Positions 1 through 12,097 of a stretch of DNA of 64,000 nt are shown here, one piece after another. Source of the DNA: Mortierella sp. BCC40632 (Eukaryota; Mortierellomycota; Mortierellomycetes; Mortierellales; Mortierellaceae). Numbering within the stretch: the stretch's first letter is position 1; each line of letters opens with the position of its first letter. The translations under genes and the position numbers were made by a program. The notes under the pieces were generated by a model. The model searched no databases, was not told where the DNA came from, and saw nothing but the letters and a program-made list of their open reading frames with translations. The stretch spans positions 2,974,001 through 3,038,000 of the forward strand of contig WAEK01000001.1 of assembly GCA_011634665.1 (NCBI GenBank). The letters run 5' to 3'.

Positions 1-287
1 TCAGACTTGAGTGGTGACCATGAATTGGGCTGAGAACCCGTTCAATGACCATCTACCACAGACATTTTGATCTCAATGACCCAAATTCAGAGGATCTCAC
101 GCTGAGGATTACTGAGGATGAACAAACTGTCTGCAAGGGACTGCACACGATCTTGTTCGAAATTGGTCGTGTGATGCATTTCCTCTCGGCAACAAACGCG
201 ATCCTTTCATTCCAGGCTAGCTGGACTAGATCCCTTCACATGTAAGATCTGGGCGTATTGAAATGCTTGGTGGGGTGGGAGACTTAC

Positions 288-677
288 ATCATGCTTCTTC
301 ACAATCTTGAGGAAACCCGTGTAGTTGAGGCGGGTATAGCTGGACAGGACATCGATCTCGGCCACCAATCGGTGAAGTTCCACTTCAAGTGCTTGCCAAG
401 TCTCTTCCTCAGCACCGTTCTTCTTGAATTCGAGAGCTTGTGCCTTGAAGTAGGTCAGCTTGCGAAGGATTTCGCCCACCTTGACGGATTGGAAGCTGTA
501 GACCTTCTCGAGTTCTCGCTCGAGCAGCTCGACAAAGTACCCTTCATCTGTCTCAGTCCAGCACAGATGCGATGCAGCCGTGCGGGACTTGAGCACACCC
601 TTGAGTTCATCATACGAGATGTAGTTGAAGGACCATTCTGGCTGGATCGAGTCCGCAAGATACTGACCAAACTTCAT
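288..677 (-). CDS. SPX-domain VTC (vacuolar transporter chaperone) subunit, first exon, partial
   Basis: This is the first exon (130 codons) of a minus-strand gene that runs off the left edge. VTC subunits form the vacuolar polyphosphate polymerase complex, and their SPX domain senses inositol pyrophosphates. The exon starts with MKFGQYL and an aromatic YISYDELK segment. It continues with the acidic helix ELEKVYSFQ and the diagnostic RLNYTGFLKIVKKHD at its end. The W-x3-DEGYFVELLERELEKVY layout is closer to the VTC2/3/4 subunits than to the XPR1/SYG1 or PHO81 families. Translation ends in phase 0 at a GTAAGT donor immediately below position 288. No convincing continuation is visible at 1-287 on this strand, so the first intron is at least that long or I missed a small exon. 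The subunit type (VTC2/3 or VTC4) cannot be decided without the catalytic tunnel domain. Confidence 0.85.
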
Positions 678-1370
678 TGCGATCTCAAATGAAAGGGGTC
701 AGGATGTACTGTATGAAGAGTCGAGGGAGGGAAAGGAAGGAGAAGGGAGAGTCACTTGGCGAGTGTCTGGTGTAGGTTGCCCTGAGGACTGGTACTGGGG
801 TTCCTGAGACGATGTGGGTCTGCTGAGCCAAGTTGATGGAGATGCGGCTGTGCGCGGTAGTAGGGACTAGATGGGATAGGAGAAGTGGTGATTCTGAGAG
901 TGAGAGAAGGCGAGAGAGGAGAGTCTATTGGATTGAGAGAGGACCAGAGCAAGGAATAAGAAAAAGAAAAAGAGGTCGAGGTCAGAGTTACGTTCTGTGA
1001 GCAAACACATTTGGCGGGAGACGGGAGACGAGAAAATTCTTCTCAAAGGACCCAAGAAGTCGGGGCTACGAGAAATAAAATTGGCAGGAGGGAAAGGTAA
1101 GGCTGCTCTGCGTACAATCGAGCCACTTTCTGGAGCGCGCACGCACAGCAGCGCGGAGTGGAGAAGGTCGATGCGGGGATTCAGATGCAAATGAGAGCGA
1201 GGCTAAGTGGAATGAGTTTGCAATGCAATGACACCAATGAGCGAGATGGTTGAGGAGAATGAGATGAAGGATGGAGAAGGGATTGGGGCAACAAACAGGA
1301 GTCGAGTGGCGAGGAGACAAATATATGAAAACGGACCAGGCAAGCAAAGGACGAGCGAGAAAGAAAGAAG

Positions 1371-1388
1371 GGAAAGAGAGAGAGAGAG

Positions 1389-1466
<78 letters not shown>
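1371..1466. repeat. (GA)n purine microsatellite with AAAG interruptions
   Basis: This is an almost pure GA/AAGA tract on the plus strand, interrupted around 1403-1427. It lies about 700 bases upstream of the minus-strand SPX gene start, so it is a CT tract on that gene's coding strand. Confidence 0.9.
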
Positions 1467-1468
<2 letters not shown>

Positions 1469-3449
1469 AGGCAGCCAGTTGTGCTTTAAACGGGCCTGCT
1501 TAAATAGCGCGCAATCTACTGCCCAGATGGCTTCCGAAATGTACGGTTATGCTGTTTTATCTGTCCTGTCCTGCGAGCTGAACCGTGCGCAATCTAAGCA
1601 AAGTTCGCGTCGCGTTCCACCCAAAACCCATCCAGTCAGGACAGGACTGCTTCCTGTATTCTTTCTCTCTCTCTCAACCAGGCAAAGAACGCGTGCCCTT
1701 TTTTTTTTCTCATTAGCCCTAGTCCATTCGCATGCATCTCGCTCTTACGAATCGTCATTGCCCTTTCTCTCGTTCATCCTTTCTAAATCCAATTGCAACA
1801 TCGAATCCTAGATCCTCGACATTCTCGGAGAACCACCCATTCAATGGTAGACATCCCAAGTCCATCTCATGTCTCTCTCCTATTGACCCTTTCTGGACAC
1901 TAGGCGGGAGCACAAAATAGAGAAGGGATATCTGTAGTGTGTTGCTCTGAAGCATTGCACTCTCCAGTAAAGGGCCCCAGGGACATCCCAAGTGTGAATC
2001 TCTCCTTTTGTGATGGCCAGTTCCTGGGTTCACACCCATCCAGACCTCGGACACCAGACATTTCACTCGGCAACACCCCACCTCCTCTCTCAACCCCAAA
2101 CACCCATACGCTTACAAACACCTGAGCGTCAGAGAGATAGAGAGACCGTTTTTTTTTGTAGTGTCAGGCGAGGTAAAAGAAGTGAAAAGAGACGCCTTGG
2201 TCGTGTGCACCAGCTCTGATGAGCCCTCCTCATACTCCTCCTCAGAACCATTCCTGTCCATGCAACCGTGGAACAGCAAGGGTGGGGAAAGTAAAGGGCG
2301 CCTGAGAGAGGGAAAAAAAAAAAAACGACCACACCAAGGTCTGGGACTCTTTGGTTGCTCCACACCGCCCCCTCTTCTCCTTTTTCTCCTACATACACCG
2401 CTGCTCTCTCTCTTTCACTCTCACACGACTCTGCATTTCACGGGCTGTGGAGGCCGCAGTCTGGAGACGGCCGTTTTTCGTAACTCTCTCTTTCTTTCAA
2501 GCTGCCTGTCTCTCCTCCTTGCCTCCCTGCTTCCATCTCTGCTTCGCAGGTCATTTTTCCCTTCTGAGAGATGGCGAAATGGCTGCAGAGGGTGATAGAT
2601 GAGGTATGGCAGCTGGATATATTTTTTTTGTTTGCAAGGGCAAAGAAAAAAAAACATATAGCAAGCAAGTCAAAAAGGGAGAGGGCGCCAGCTCCATACC
2701 ATGGCTTATTTGTTCTTTTTCTTCTGTTTTCCCTTTTTTTTTTTTTCAAAGGAGACAGAAGATAGGAGAACGCGTTGGGTATCCAAGATAACCCCCCCCC
2801 TCTCTTGTGACCTTTCTTACACACACACACACACACACACCCCCCTCTCCAGAACCTCTCCATTCCTTCCACTCACAATACACATATATCATTCCCGAAT
2901 GACAAAAAAAAAAAAAGAAAAAAACGAAAAGAAAAGAAATGCATAGATGGGATCTTGGGGGGAGGGGAAGGAAGGAACCACAAATGTTATGTGGCAACAC
3001 ATACACTCAAACTTTTCGTCAGAGCAACCTCTGTGTTGCGTATTATGCTTGATAATTTGGAAGAAGGAGCGAAGGAGGTGGTGGTGATGAAGGGTGTGTG
3101 TGAGTATATGTGTGTTGAAGACGACTGAGGGATAAACAGAAAAAGTAAGAGGAAGAATAAACTGAGCAGGTTGGAAGGAATATGGCGATTCAAAGAAAAA
3201 GAAAAAAAAAGAAATTACGATCGTCGGTCGTATCGTATTCTCAAAGATGGTACCCACACGAGTGGAAAAGTAAGAAAACGACAGGGAAGAGGGACAGTGA
3301 GAGGGTAGTGGGACGGTGGAGGGAGGGGTGTAAAGAGAGTTGAGAGTGAAAAGACAAGACCGAACAACAACACAGTCAAGATTCTTTCCCTGGTCAAAAA
3401 AAAACACACAAGCTGTGGGTTCAGATGGGCGTTTCCCCGAGAGGCGAGA

Positions 3450-3463
3450 GTGAGTGAGTGAGT

Positions 3464-3522
<59 letters not shown>
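3450..3522. repeat. (GAGT)n followed by (GA)n microsatellite
   Basis: A short run of GAGT units passes into an uninterrupted GA repeat of roughly 55 bases. It sits in the gene-poor region upstream of the SPX gene. Confidence 0.9.
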
Positions 3523-3526
<4 letters not shown>

Positions 3527-3732
3527 TTGGGTGACAATGTAGTGTCGAAGGACTGAAAAAAATGGGTGCATATGAGAATGATTTGGCCGTTGGGCTGAGT
3601 TGACCTCTGGAAAACAGACAAGAGAAGACTCAAAATATGCCCGATGAAGGAGATATGAGAAAAGGCAGGGACTGAAGGATAGGGGAGGGGAGGAGGGGGT
3701 AGCGTGGATGATAACGCGTTCCTCAAAAGGAT

Positions 3733-3737
<5 letters not shown>

Positions 3738-3766
<29 letters not shown>
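3738..3766. repeat. A homopolymer, about 29 bases
   Basis: This is an uninterrupted run of A on the plus strand. A comparable T run lies at 6318-6344. Neither has target-site duplications or an upstream reading frame that would suggest a retroposed copy. Confidence 0.9.
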
Positions 3767-3768
<2 letters not shown>

Positions 3769-6700
3769 CAGACTATTGTTGCACCTACGTTGTGGACCAG
3801 GAAAGGGAGGTTTTGGTGAGGTGTGCGTGAAGGCAAGAAAATGACTGGATGGTTGAAGAAAAAGAGAGTCGATTAGCTCTTGGCTTGGAAGGGAGCCGGA
3901 AGGGTCGTAAGGACGGGCACGAGAGAGGAGCGCAGACAAAGGCGGCGTGAGGAGAGGTAGTGTGAGTTGTCTCTTGTTCGCAGCAGCAGACGAGATACTG
4001 ACAAGGGACGGAGGAAGGTGGGGACGACGGAAGAGGACGAAGAGGGAGGAATGGGGAATTAAGAGAGGGAACGAGGGTGTGGGAGAGGGAAGGATGGAAA
4101 GGGAGAGAGAGAAAGAGAGAGAAAGATGGCAAGGATAAAGAAAGAAAGAAAGAAAAAAAGAGACAGAGGGGAGAGGCAGCAACGAGCACAGGGAACAAAG
4201 GGAAGAAAGAAAAAAGAAAAAAGAAAAAAAAAGGTGGGCGAGGCGGCGGGGCCGAAGAGAGGCTGAATGAGAGGGCAAGGGCCTGTCTGATGAGCGCGGA
4301 GCTGTAGAGCCCCACTGACCTGTGCGTTGGGACAACATCAGGTACCAGGCGAACACCCATGCTTGGTGTTGATTAGGTCTGACGACCAAGCTCGTTGTCC
4401 GATATTTTTATCATGGCGTGGGGGAGACACAACTTGAGAACGAGCTTTTGCCTCCCCTGCCTGCCTCGCGTTGGTCTCCTTTCTCGATCTAGGCAACAGG
4501 GAAGGCTCGAGAAGTGTTCTTTCTCCGAGAGTAGTTACGCAATACCTGCCTTTGGACCTTGAAATGTCCTCTAGAGCTGCGTCTTGACTCTGTCAATTTT
4601 TCTATAGGCTGACTATTGCTTTTCTCTCTCCCAAGAAGTTTGACCTCACCCTTCTCTCTCTCTTTTTTTTTTCTCCTGCACTCATGGGGCGCGGCGTTGA
4701 CACCAACCATTTTGTGACAAGTGCAAGGGAAACCAGCGCAGTAGTGCGTCTCAGAGATCTGGTAACCCTTGCCCAAGCCGGGTCATAGAAGCCAAGCAGC
4801 ACAAAGCGGCAAAATAAAAGACCAGGACTAGGACAAAGACTAGGACTGCTGCCGATTGGGTATGAAGATCCTATGCGGATACTTGGGACTCGTGTAAGTC
4901 TCTAATGCATAAACACGGGTCTTTTGATTTTTTGGGCTCCCCACTGCTGCCTTTCCGTCTACGATTACACCAGATTCTTCCAGAGTAGCACACGACCAGT
5001 GCTACGAGATCGTAAAAAAAAAAAGAAAAAGAAAAAGAAAAAAGAGGCAGAGGAGGCAGAGAAGCAGAGGCCAAGGGGGTTCCAAGGAGGTGTTCTGCCT
5101 GTGTGTCGCAACCCGTACATTTCTTTTTCTTCAACCCTTTCATTTATTCCTAACCTCCTGGCTCTCGTGCCCAGCACCAGCACCAGCATCACACTCCCTC
5201 TCCACCCTTTTTTATATCTTTTTTGCCCCGCCCCGCCCTTTACTAATGACAAACGAGCGAAGCGACTTTCAAGGTACGAGTTACTATTTTGGCCATTTTT
5301 TTTCTCTTGGTCCCACCTATCATCCATTCTCAGGCTTCCCTTTGTCCATTATGTAAAAAAAAAGTTCTGATAGAGTTTTTTTTATTATGATAGCCCTCAG
5401 GGGAACCCTTTTCTTTTTCTTTTTTTTTTTTTTTTTTCTTTCTTCAGGGAACTTTTTTTTTTCTTTTTTTTTCTTTTTTTTTTTTTTTTTTTCTTTTTTT
5501 AGTTTTCATCAAGAACGAGTAAAAGTAGAAAAATCAAAAAAAAAAAACGGAGTTTTGAGGGGAGAAGTGAGCGCGGTTGGGGGAAGGAGAAGAGAGGAGG
5601 AAGGGACAGGCAGAATAAGAACGGGAGTGGAGGTTTTTTTTTTTGAAACTAGAATAAGGGCAAAAAAAAAAAAACAAGAGCTGGGTTCTCACGGGGAAAT
5701 ATGCAAGCGATTGCATTTCCTTTGAATTCTTTTTGGTCGTGTGAGAGGCGTGCCTGAGTGCAACGGAGGGTGGGGGGGGGACACAGAAAGAGAGGAGGAA
5801 GAAGACGAAGAGGAAGAAGAGGAAGAAGAGGTGAAAGAAGGTGAAAGAGGTCAGTGAAGGAGGAGGAGGAGGAGGAAGAGGAGGAGGAGGAGGAGGAGGG
5901 GAAAGAGAAAGGGGGCGTAGGAAAGAAAGAGAAGGAGAGGAGAGGTTCAATTGTATCCAGGAATGGCAGAGCCTGAGCTGCCTCTATTCTTTTGTTCTGG
6001 CTCCTGAACATTTAGTTCCATGGTAGTGTGATTCTGGAGCCCAGAGACACGAAAAAGGGGGAGGAGATAAAAAGATAAAGGCGAGGTGGCATTTTGGCAA
6101 GTGCGTCCGTGGTCCGTGGGTCCAGGTGCGAAGAAGGGGCGTGAGGAACAAGGCATTGAGACGAAAAGAGGAGATTATTTGATATTTCCAACCCTGGCGG
6201 GACTGATTAGGACGGCCAAGAGTAGACTGAGTAGGAATGGGAGTGGATCAGTGCAGTAGTAACCAGCCATTACTCGTCTTGACACAGATCCGTTGGATAG
6301 AACAACCCCTACTTGTCTTTTTTTTTTTTTTTTTTTTTTTTTTTGTACTTTTGATAGGTCTCCTCTGCGTCCATATTTGGAGAGGTGGTGCCCCCGTGAT
6401 TGAGAAGAGGGAGAGAGAAGAGAGCGCGCAAGAGAGAGAAACACGGAATGGGTGACTGCAGCACGGTTGGTCCAGTCCAACGGTTGGACACCACGGTGAT
6501 ACAATCAAACCTTAATCGGGTGTTCTCTCTTCCCCTGGTGGTAGGACCGTTGGGTAGGTGCCCGGTTCCTGAAAAATGATATGATCTCTTTCTTTCGATC
6601 CTTCGAACACAGAGGGGGTGAGGAAGGTATCAATGGCCAGAGTGCATTGTTTTGTCTCTCTGTGCCGGTTCCCGCACGGGCTCAAGAGAGACAGAGAGAA

Positions 6701-7773
6701 AGGATGAGGCTTTGTACACTCTTCTCTTGGGCCTTGGATCTCTCTCTCTCTCTCTCTTTTGAATCACACTGAAGCCCCCCGTCTCAATCAAGAGAAATAA
6801 GGCCGTGTAACAAATGGCGACACGGTTGGTAGAAGGCTCAGTTCCCAAGTAGATTGAGAATGAGCTCCGTCTCTGGCTCTTGACTGGGAATAGATTGTCG
6901 GTATTGCAGGTAGCATAAGCATTTTTTTTTGTACCATTTGAGCAGCGTGATTTCAATCTCACTCTGGGATATCATCCACGAAATACTATTTGCTACTCTG
7001 CCAAATGATATCCCCTGTGAAAATTACGAACCCACTATATTCCGCTATCCTTCTCTAACCCTCTTCTGTGTCAACATGGGGGTTCTTTTGAACGTGGGGC
7101 TCTATGCTCTGTTGAGCGCATTGCTAGTTCTTATTTTTTCTTTTTTCTTTTTTTCTTCTTCTTGTGTGTATGAGTGCGTGTGTGTGTGTTTGTGTGCTCT
7201 CATTGATATCTTCAGAACGTTGGTAAAGGTGGGATAAGAATTGGTATTTCTCATCATTTAGCCATTCTTCCGGGCCACCAAAGTTTTCTTTTTGTCCACC
7301 TGTTCCTATTGTTGCCCCCCCCAAAAAAAAGGTCATGCATGAATGACAAGAGGTGAGAAAAAGCAAAAAGAATATTTTTGTGGGAGACCAAGAAAGGTGT
7401 GCTCACAGCCCGGCCCCTTTGCTGAAGAGACCGATTGGTAAACAATAGCGTGTGTTCTCTTTGTGGTTATACATGATTGCTAACCAGAAGGGGTGTCCCC
7501 ACGCTTGAGGAGAGTCAAACGCATCGTCTGGTCAGCGGAGCTTCTACCCGAGGTCTCTGTTCAATGGAGCTGGACGATGGTACGTTTCAGTTTGACGGAC
7601 TCTAAGGATTGGAGAAAAAGAGTGTGCGTGTGTGGAGAAGGCAGAAGGAGAAGAGTCGTTCGGGAAGCCGCGGCCATCGGTGGATGCCGGATATGATTAG
7701 CCCCGCATGCACACACGGCAGAATTGTGCTAGGGGAAATACATTCGATCTCATTGTGGCCCTGGCGAGATATG

Positions 7774-7780
7774 TATAAAA
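7774..7780 (+). promoter_or_regulatory. TATA-box-like element, possible promoter of the SLC49-like gene
   Basis: GTATAAAAGGAC occurs here in a non-repetitive context. The same TATAAAAGGAC string occurs 138 bases upstream of the ML-domain gene at 58179. The transporter start codon is about 740 bases downstream, so a long or spliced 5' leader would be needed. That distance makes the assignment tentative. Confidence 0.3.
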
Positions 7781-8520
7781 GGACTTCCAAGGATAGTCGG
7801 CTTACCTATGCCGCATGTATATACTCAATGTAGCTTTTCCTAGCATGGTCCTAACTAGCGGCCAGATGGCCCATCGAATCCATTCTTGCCTCGTCCGGGT
7901 GGCCAGAAGGGCTACAGCCGGAGAGAGGGGGGGATTAAAGCAAATACACACCACACAAATTGGGAGCAATGGCAATATGAAGACGGATATGAATCGTGCA
8001 GGTGGACGGGTTGGACAGAAGAAGGTTCAATGCCAGCAAGAGGAGTGCATCCTGTACGACTCCAACCCACGCTCGTGTTCCGTCGTTGGCGTATCGCCTG
8101 CCACTCTAGTTCATCCATTTTCCTCTTGCTCTCTATCTCTCGCTTCGCTCTCTCACCTTTTCTTATAGCGCCAGTTCTCTCCTCTGTGCCCGGTCCATTG
8201 TCTTGTTGTGCATTCCCATTCCCCAATCTCATTCCGCTGTCAGCATCTTCATCTTTTTTTTTTCCCTTTCTTTCTTCTTTTTCATCTTTACCGATTACGA
8301 CCCGTCTTTCTCTCCCTCCCCCCACCTTCTCTTCTTCCTCCGTCTCTCCTTCTCTATACCTTTTTCTAACTTTCCTCCCGACCCCGACCCGTCCAGTTCG
8401 ATCAGTGCACACAGCCGAGGCCATTGAGCTTTGTCTGTCTCCCACCTCAGACATCACTATTGTCCCCCAGCCCCGATACCCAGCCCTGGCATACATCCAC
8501 ACTCCACGCTCACAGACACG

Positions 8521-9951
8521 ATGACCGACTCGGCAACACTCGTCCATCAATGGAGCGACAACAACGGCAAGATCCACTATGTGACATATAAGGCTAGATA
8601 CGTTGGTCTCTTTGCCATCGTCCTACTCAATATCTCGACAGGCTTTGTCTGGCTGACGTACTCTTCCGTGGCCGAGTCTGCCCAGGGATACCTAAACTGC
8701 AACAGCACAGTGATCAACTTGACCTCGATCCTCTACTTTGTTGCATACCTGATTATGGGTCCTGTTTCTGGATGGATGTTTGAGAAGAAGGGTATCAAAA
8801 AGTCGCTCATCTTTGGCGCTCTTATCCAACTCGTCGGTGCTTGGCTTCGTTACTTTTCCAACTTTGTCGAGTCTACGCCTGAGAGTCCAGGTGGAAGACT
8901 TGCCATGACTCTTGTCGGCCAGGTGATCGCTGCCTCTGCTCAGCCATTCTTCTTGAATGTGCCCCCCAAGTTTGCTGCTGTCTGGTTCTCGGAAGATGGC
9001 CGCACCACCGCTACCATGATCGGCTCCGTGTCGAATGCCTTTGCTGCCGCCTTGGCCCAGTTGATTATCCCAGTCATTACGACGGACAAGGACTCGATGT
9101 CGACGTCAGTTCTTGTGTGTGCTATCCTTGCTACTGTTGCCATCATCCCCGCCTGCTTCATGGCTGACCGTCCTCCAACGCCTCCATCCCCCTCCGCTGC
9201 CGAGGCTCTCAACGAGACGAACGAGGAACCTTTCTGGGTTTCGCTCAAGAAGGTCGGCACGAACCGACAGTTCCTGATCCTCATGTTCCTCTTTGGCACC
9301 TTTGTCGGCTTTTTCAATGCCTTCTCGTCCCTGATTACGCAGTTCACGGGTCCTTTTGGTTATACGGCCAACGAGGGCGGTTACTTTGGTGCGGCTATGA
9401 TTGTCGCTGGACTTGTCGGTGCAGGCATCGCAGGTCCCGTGATCGATCGTAACAAGCAGTACAAGTCTCTTTGCAAGACGATGGTCCCCATGGCAACTCT
9501 CTTTTATGTCATCTTTTGCTTTGTTGTCCGCAAGGACTTTCTCATCGGCATTGCTGTTGTCTCGGCTTTGTTGGGTCTCTCTTCCTTTGCATTGTTGCCT
9601 GTTGTCCTGGAGCTGGGTGTTGAATGCACGTACCCTGTCACACCAGCCTCATCGACATCTTTGCTTTGGGGTGCTGGCCAGTTTTTCGCCGTTATCTTCC
9701 TTATTATTCTTGGCGAGTTGCAAGATGACAAAAGGTCAATGGAGACTGGAATTAGCCCACCTTTGATCTTTATTGCAGCTTGGTGTGTCGTTGCCACCAT
9801 TCCTGTGTTCTTTTTCAAGAGCCCCTACCTTCGTATGGAGGCAGAGGCACGTTCTTACCGCGATCGCCAGGGTCAGGATATGATGCAGGATGCTCATGGT
9901 ATGACCAAGATCGATCTTGAGGATGACAAGGACATCAAGGTTGCTGTCTAG
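8521..9951 (+). CDS. SLC49/FLVCR-like major facilitator superfamily transporter
   Basis: This is an intronless gene for 476 residues that look like a 12-helix MFS carrier. Helix 1 (YVGLFAIVLLNISTGFVWL) is followed by a loop and helices 2-6. A cytosolic linker at about residues 218-240 (PPTPPSPSAAEALN) precedes the second six-helix half, and a charged tail ends the protein. The helix-1 pattern of aromatic residues with W-x-x-Y-S, the GxWLRYF stretch and the QPFFLNVPPKFAAVWF block match the SLC49 group, which includes FLVCR1/2 and DIRC2. Animal members move heme, choline or pyridoxine; the substrate of fungal members is not established to my knowledge. The frame is open 90 bases further upstream, but that extension is Pro/Ser-rich leader. 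I chose ATG 8521 because MTDSATLV directly precedes the conserved core and follows a CT-rich leader. Confidence 0.85.
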   Translation: MTDSATLVHQWSDNNGKIHYVTYKARYVGLFAIVLLNISTGFVWLTYSSVAESAQGYLNCNSTVINLTSILYFVAYLIMGPVSGWMFEKKGIKKSLIFGALIQLVGAWLRYFSNFVESTPESPGGRLAMTLVGQVIAASAQPFFLNVPPKFAAVWFSEDGRTTATMIGSVSNAFAAALAQLIIPVITTDKDSMSTSVLVCAILATVAIIPACFMADRPPTPPSPSAAEALNETNEEPFWVSLKKVGTNRQFLILMFLFGTFVGFFNAFSSLITQFTGPFGYTANEGGYFGAAMIVAGLVGAGIAGPVIDRNKQYKSLCKTMVPMATLFYVIFCFVVRKDFLIGIAVVSALLGLSSFALLPVVLELGVECTYPVTPASSTSLLWGAGQFFAVIFLIILGELQDDKRSMETGISPPLIFIAAWCVVATIPVFFFKSPYLRMEAEARSYRDRQGQDMMQDAHGMTKIDLEDDKDIKVAV

Positions 9952-10810
9952 GTGGACAGATAGAAGACCATAGTCGAACTCAGTCCTAGTAAAGAGAAAT
10001 AGCTATTTTATAATCATATTAAAAAGAACAAAAAAGAAAGAAAGAAAAACCTCCGAGTAGCACATGTTGAGAGATTGGTTGGCGACGCGTTATCTAGAGG
10101 GTCTTTCTGAGAGTTTATTCGTGCGCACAGCACAGCAGGTCATCTCTGGACTGGGTACGCATGGAGCTGAGGTCCTTTATCGAGGGTCGCACACACACAA
10201 ATGTCTGAGCGTTGAGGCATTGGCAAGAGTAAGGAAGGTGCGAGTGCGGCTTGCAGAAGAAACAAGGTAGTAACCTGTTCGTAGAGGTGGCCGAAGCAAA
10301 GGCTGAGTTGAGCATGGGGGAAAAGAGGAGAGAAGGTGATGAGAGAGGGGGACGGGACGGGACCAGGATCACCCGGTCGTGGAGAGAGGCGGCACGTGCG
10401 AGGATATCGGAACCTGTTTCCGGGATCGGGCCGTCACTGCAGAGAGAGAGAGAGAGATGTGTGTGGTGCTGGTGAGGTGTATGTTGTAAATGTAGAGGCC
10501 AGTCACAGCAGCCTTGTCTTCTTCTTGCTATTGGCATTTCATCTTGTTTCCTCCATCTCCAGTCCATCTGTCTTCCCTTCTGTCTTCCCTTCTGTCTTCC
10601 CTTCTGTCTTCCCTTCTGTCTTCCCTTCTGTCTGGCCGTCTTGCCTGCCTCCCTTGCCAGCTTCACTTCGCCTTCTCCCCTCCCCCCTCCTTCCCACCCT
10701 ACTTCATCCTCATCACCATCCGCACTCTCGACTTCAAGACGGGCTGAGAGAGTACAACTTCCTCTGTCACCCAGACCCAGACTCCTCCCGCTCCTATTTC
10801 ACACAGCACA
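9952..10810. other. Intergenic region, transporter 3' side and CDC50 promoter
   Basis: A and GA-rich sequence follows the transporter stop. The plus-strand sequence then becomes strongly pyrimidine-rich from about 10510 up to the CDC50 start. It carries the 12-base tandem array described separately. I see no reading frame with family character. Confidence 0.7.
10568..10633 (+). repeat. 12-base minisatellite, five full units plus a partial
   Basis: The unit CTGTCTTCCCTT is repeated five times without change, then a partial sixth unit ends at CTGTCT. It lies about 180-240 bases upstream of the CDC50 start codon, within the CT-rich leader/promoter. Perfect identity between the copies suggests recent expansion or ongoing slippage. 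Confidence 0.95.
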
Positions 10811-11021
10811 ATGTCCACCGATGCAAAGAGCAGGAAACCTGCAAGTACGCTTCAACACTCTTTTCTGTGTTTGCGATCCATGGAAATCTTCACACCATCC
10901 ACCTATTCATCTCTACATGAGTTTCCTCATCATTGACAAACTTGTCTCTCGTTCTCTCTCTCTCTTCTTTTCTCTCTTTTCTCTCTTTCTCTCTCTTTCT
11001 CTTACTCTACCTGGATTTTTC

Positions 11022-11097
<76 letters not shown>

Positions 11098-12037
11098 ATT
11101 GTGCTTATTCCAAAGACACTGCCTTCAAGCAGCAAAGGCTGAAGGCATGGCAGCCAATCCTCACTCCAAAGACCGTCTTACCAACCTTCATCCTCATCGG
11201 GATTCTCTTTGCGCCCTTGGGTGGTCTCTTGCTCTGGGCAAGTGACACGGTAAGCCCCCCTCCTTTTGCACAAAGGGGCTCTCTCTTCTCTCTCTTCTCT
11301 CTCTTGTCTCTTCTCTCTTCTCTTTTCTCTCTCTCTCTCTCTTCTCGCCCTTTTGACTATCACATGGACGCAGGAACATGACCGCAAGCAGAAAGGAGGC
11401 ATTTACCCCCCATGGGCCAAGTCATGTGATGAAGACAGCATCAAGGCAGAGGGCATTCATGTGGACAACACACGCACACACCTCCTTTAATTCGAAATCA
11501 GGACCCCAGAGCCTGCCAAATGGGCTTGTGCAGGACAACAGGGCTGTGGCATTAGTCGGAAGTTATTGCTGCTCACCACTTTCAACTCCAACTCAACTCA
11601 AAAAAAAAAGAAGGAAAAGCTGGTTACATCAAAAGGAAATATACCACCCATTCTCACTGACGAATGGATTACCTGCCAAGCCTTTGGGCTCTGATGCAGT
11701 TTTTTCAATGGGCAAGGTCCTCAACTCTACAGGGCCCCCATTGAATCCAACTTGGTGTCTCATCCCAACCTTGTTCAACGATAGCAACAGCAACAACAGC
11801 AGCAATAACAGCAATAACAACAGCCATATTGGATCGGTCCTCCTCCGCTAAAAAGAGCCGCTCTTTTGGAAGGGAGGACAAATATAACAAAATATAACGC
11901 CGCTGGGCTGTACTGCTGCTACCACATTTTTTTTTTTTCGGAAAGTAGAGAAACGCAGGAAAAAAAAGAACAGGAAGGCGAGAGAGAGAGAGAGTCTCGC
12001 TCGTGGTGCATCACTAGTTTCTATCCCACCGAAAAGA

Positions 12038-12097
<60 letters not shown>

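Larger units (their letters stand above)
678..8520. other. 7.8-kb gene-poor region rich in purine/pyrimidine tracts
   Basis: I see no convincing gene here. Positions 678-1480 are purine-rich on the plus strand and form the leader/promoter side of the minus-strand SPX gene. Positions 2780-4290 and 5530-6170 are further purine-rich blocks with long A runs, and 5400-5510 is T-rich. Positions 4300-4860 and 6880-7850 are more complex, unique-looking sequence, but their open frames are short and lack family motifs. Positions 8090-8400 are pyrimidine-rich and lead into the transporter gene. The large open frames inside (for example 3421-4389 minus) are translations of simple repeats. Confidence 0.6.

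Noticed and set aside
3421..4389. 322-codon minus-strand open frame
   Set aside because: It is Ser/Leu/Pro/Phe low complexity made by GA/A repeats on the plus strand; no domain, no plausible start context.
7912..8577. 221-codon minus-strand open frame
   Set aside because: It runs antisense through the CT-rich leader of the transporter gene and is dominated by Lys/Glu/Arg from purine repeats.
10568..10633. CRISPR-like short repeats
   Set aside because: The 12-base units are directly adjacent with no spacers, so this is a minisatellite in a eukaryotic promoter.
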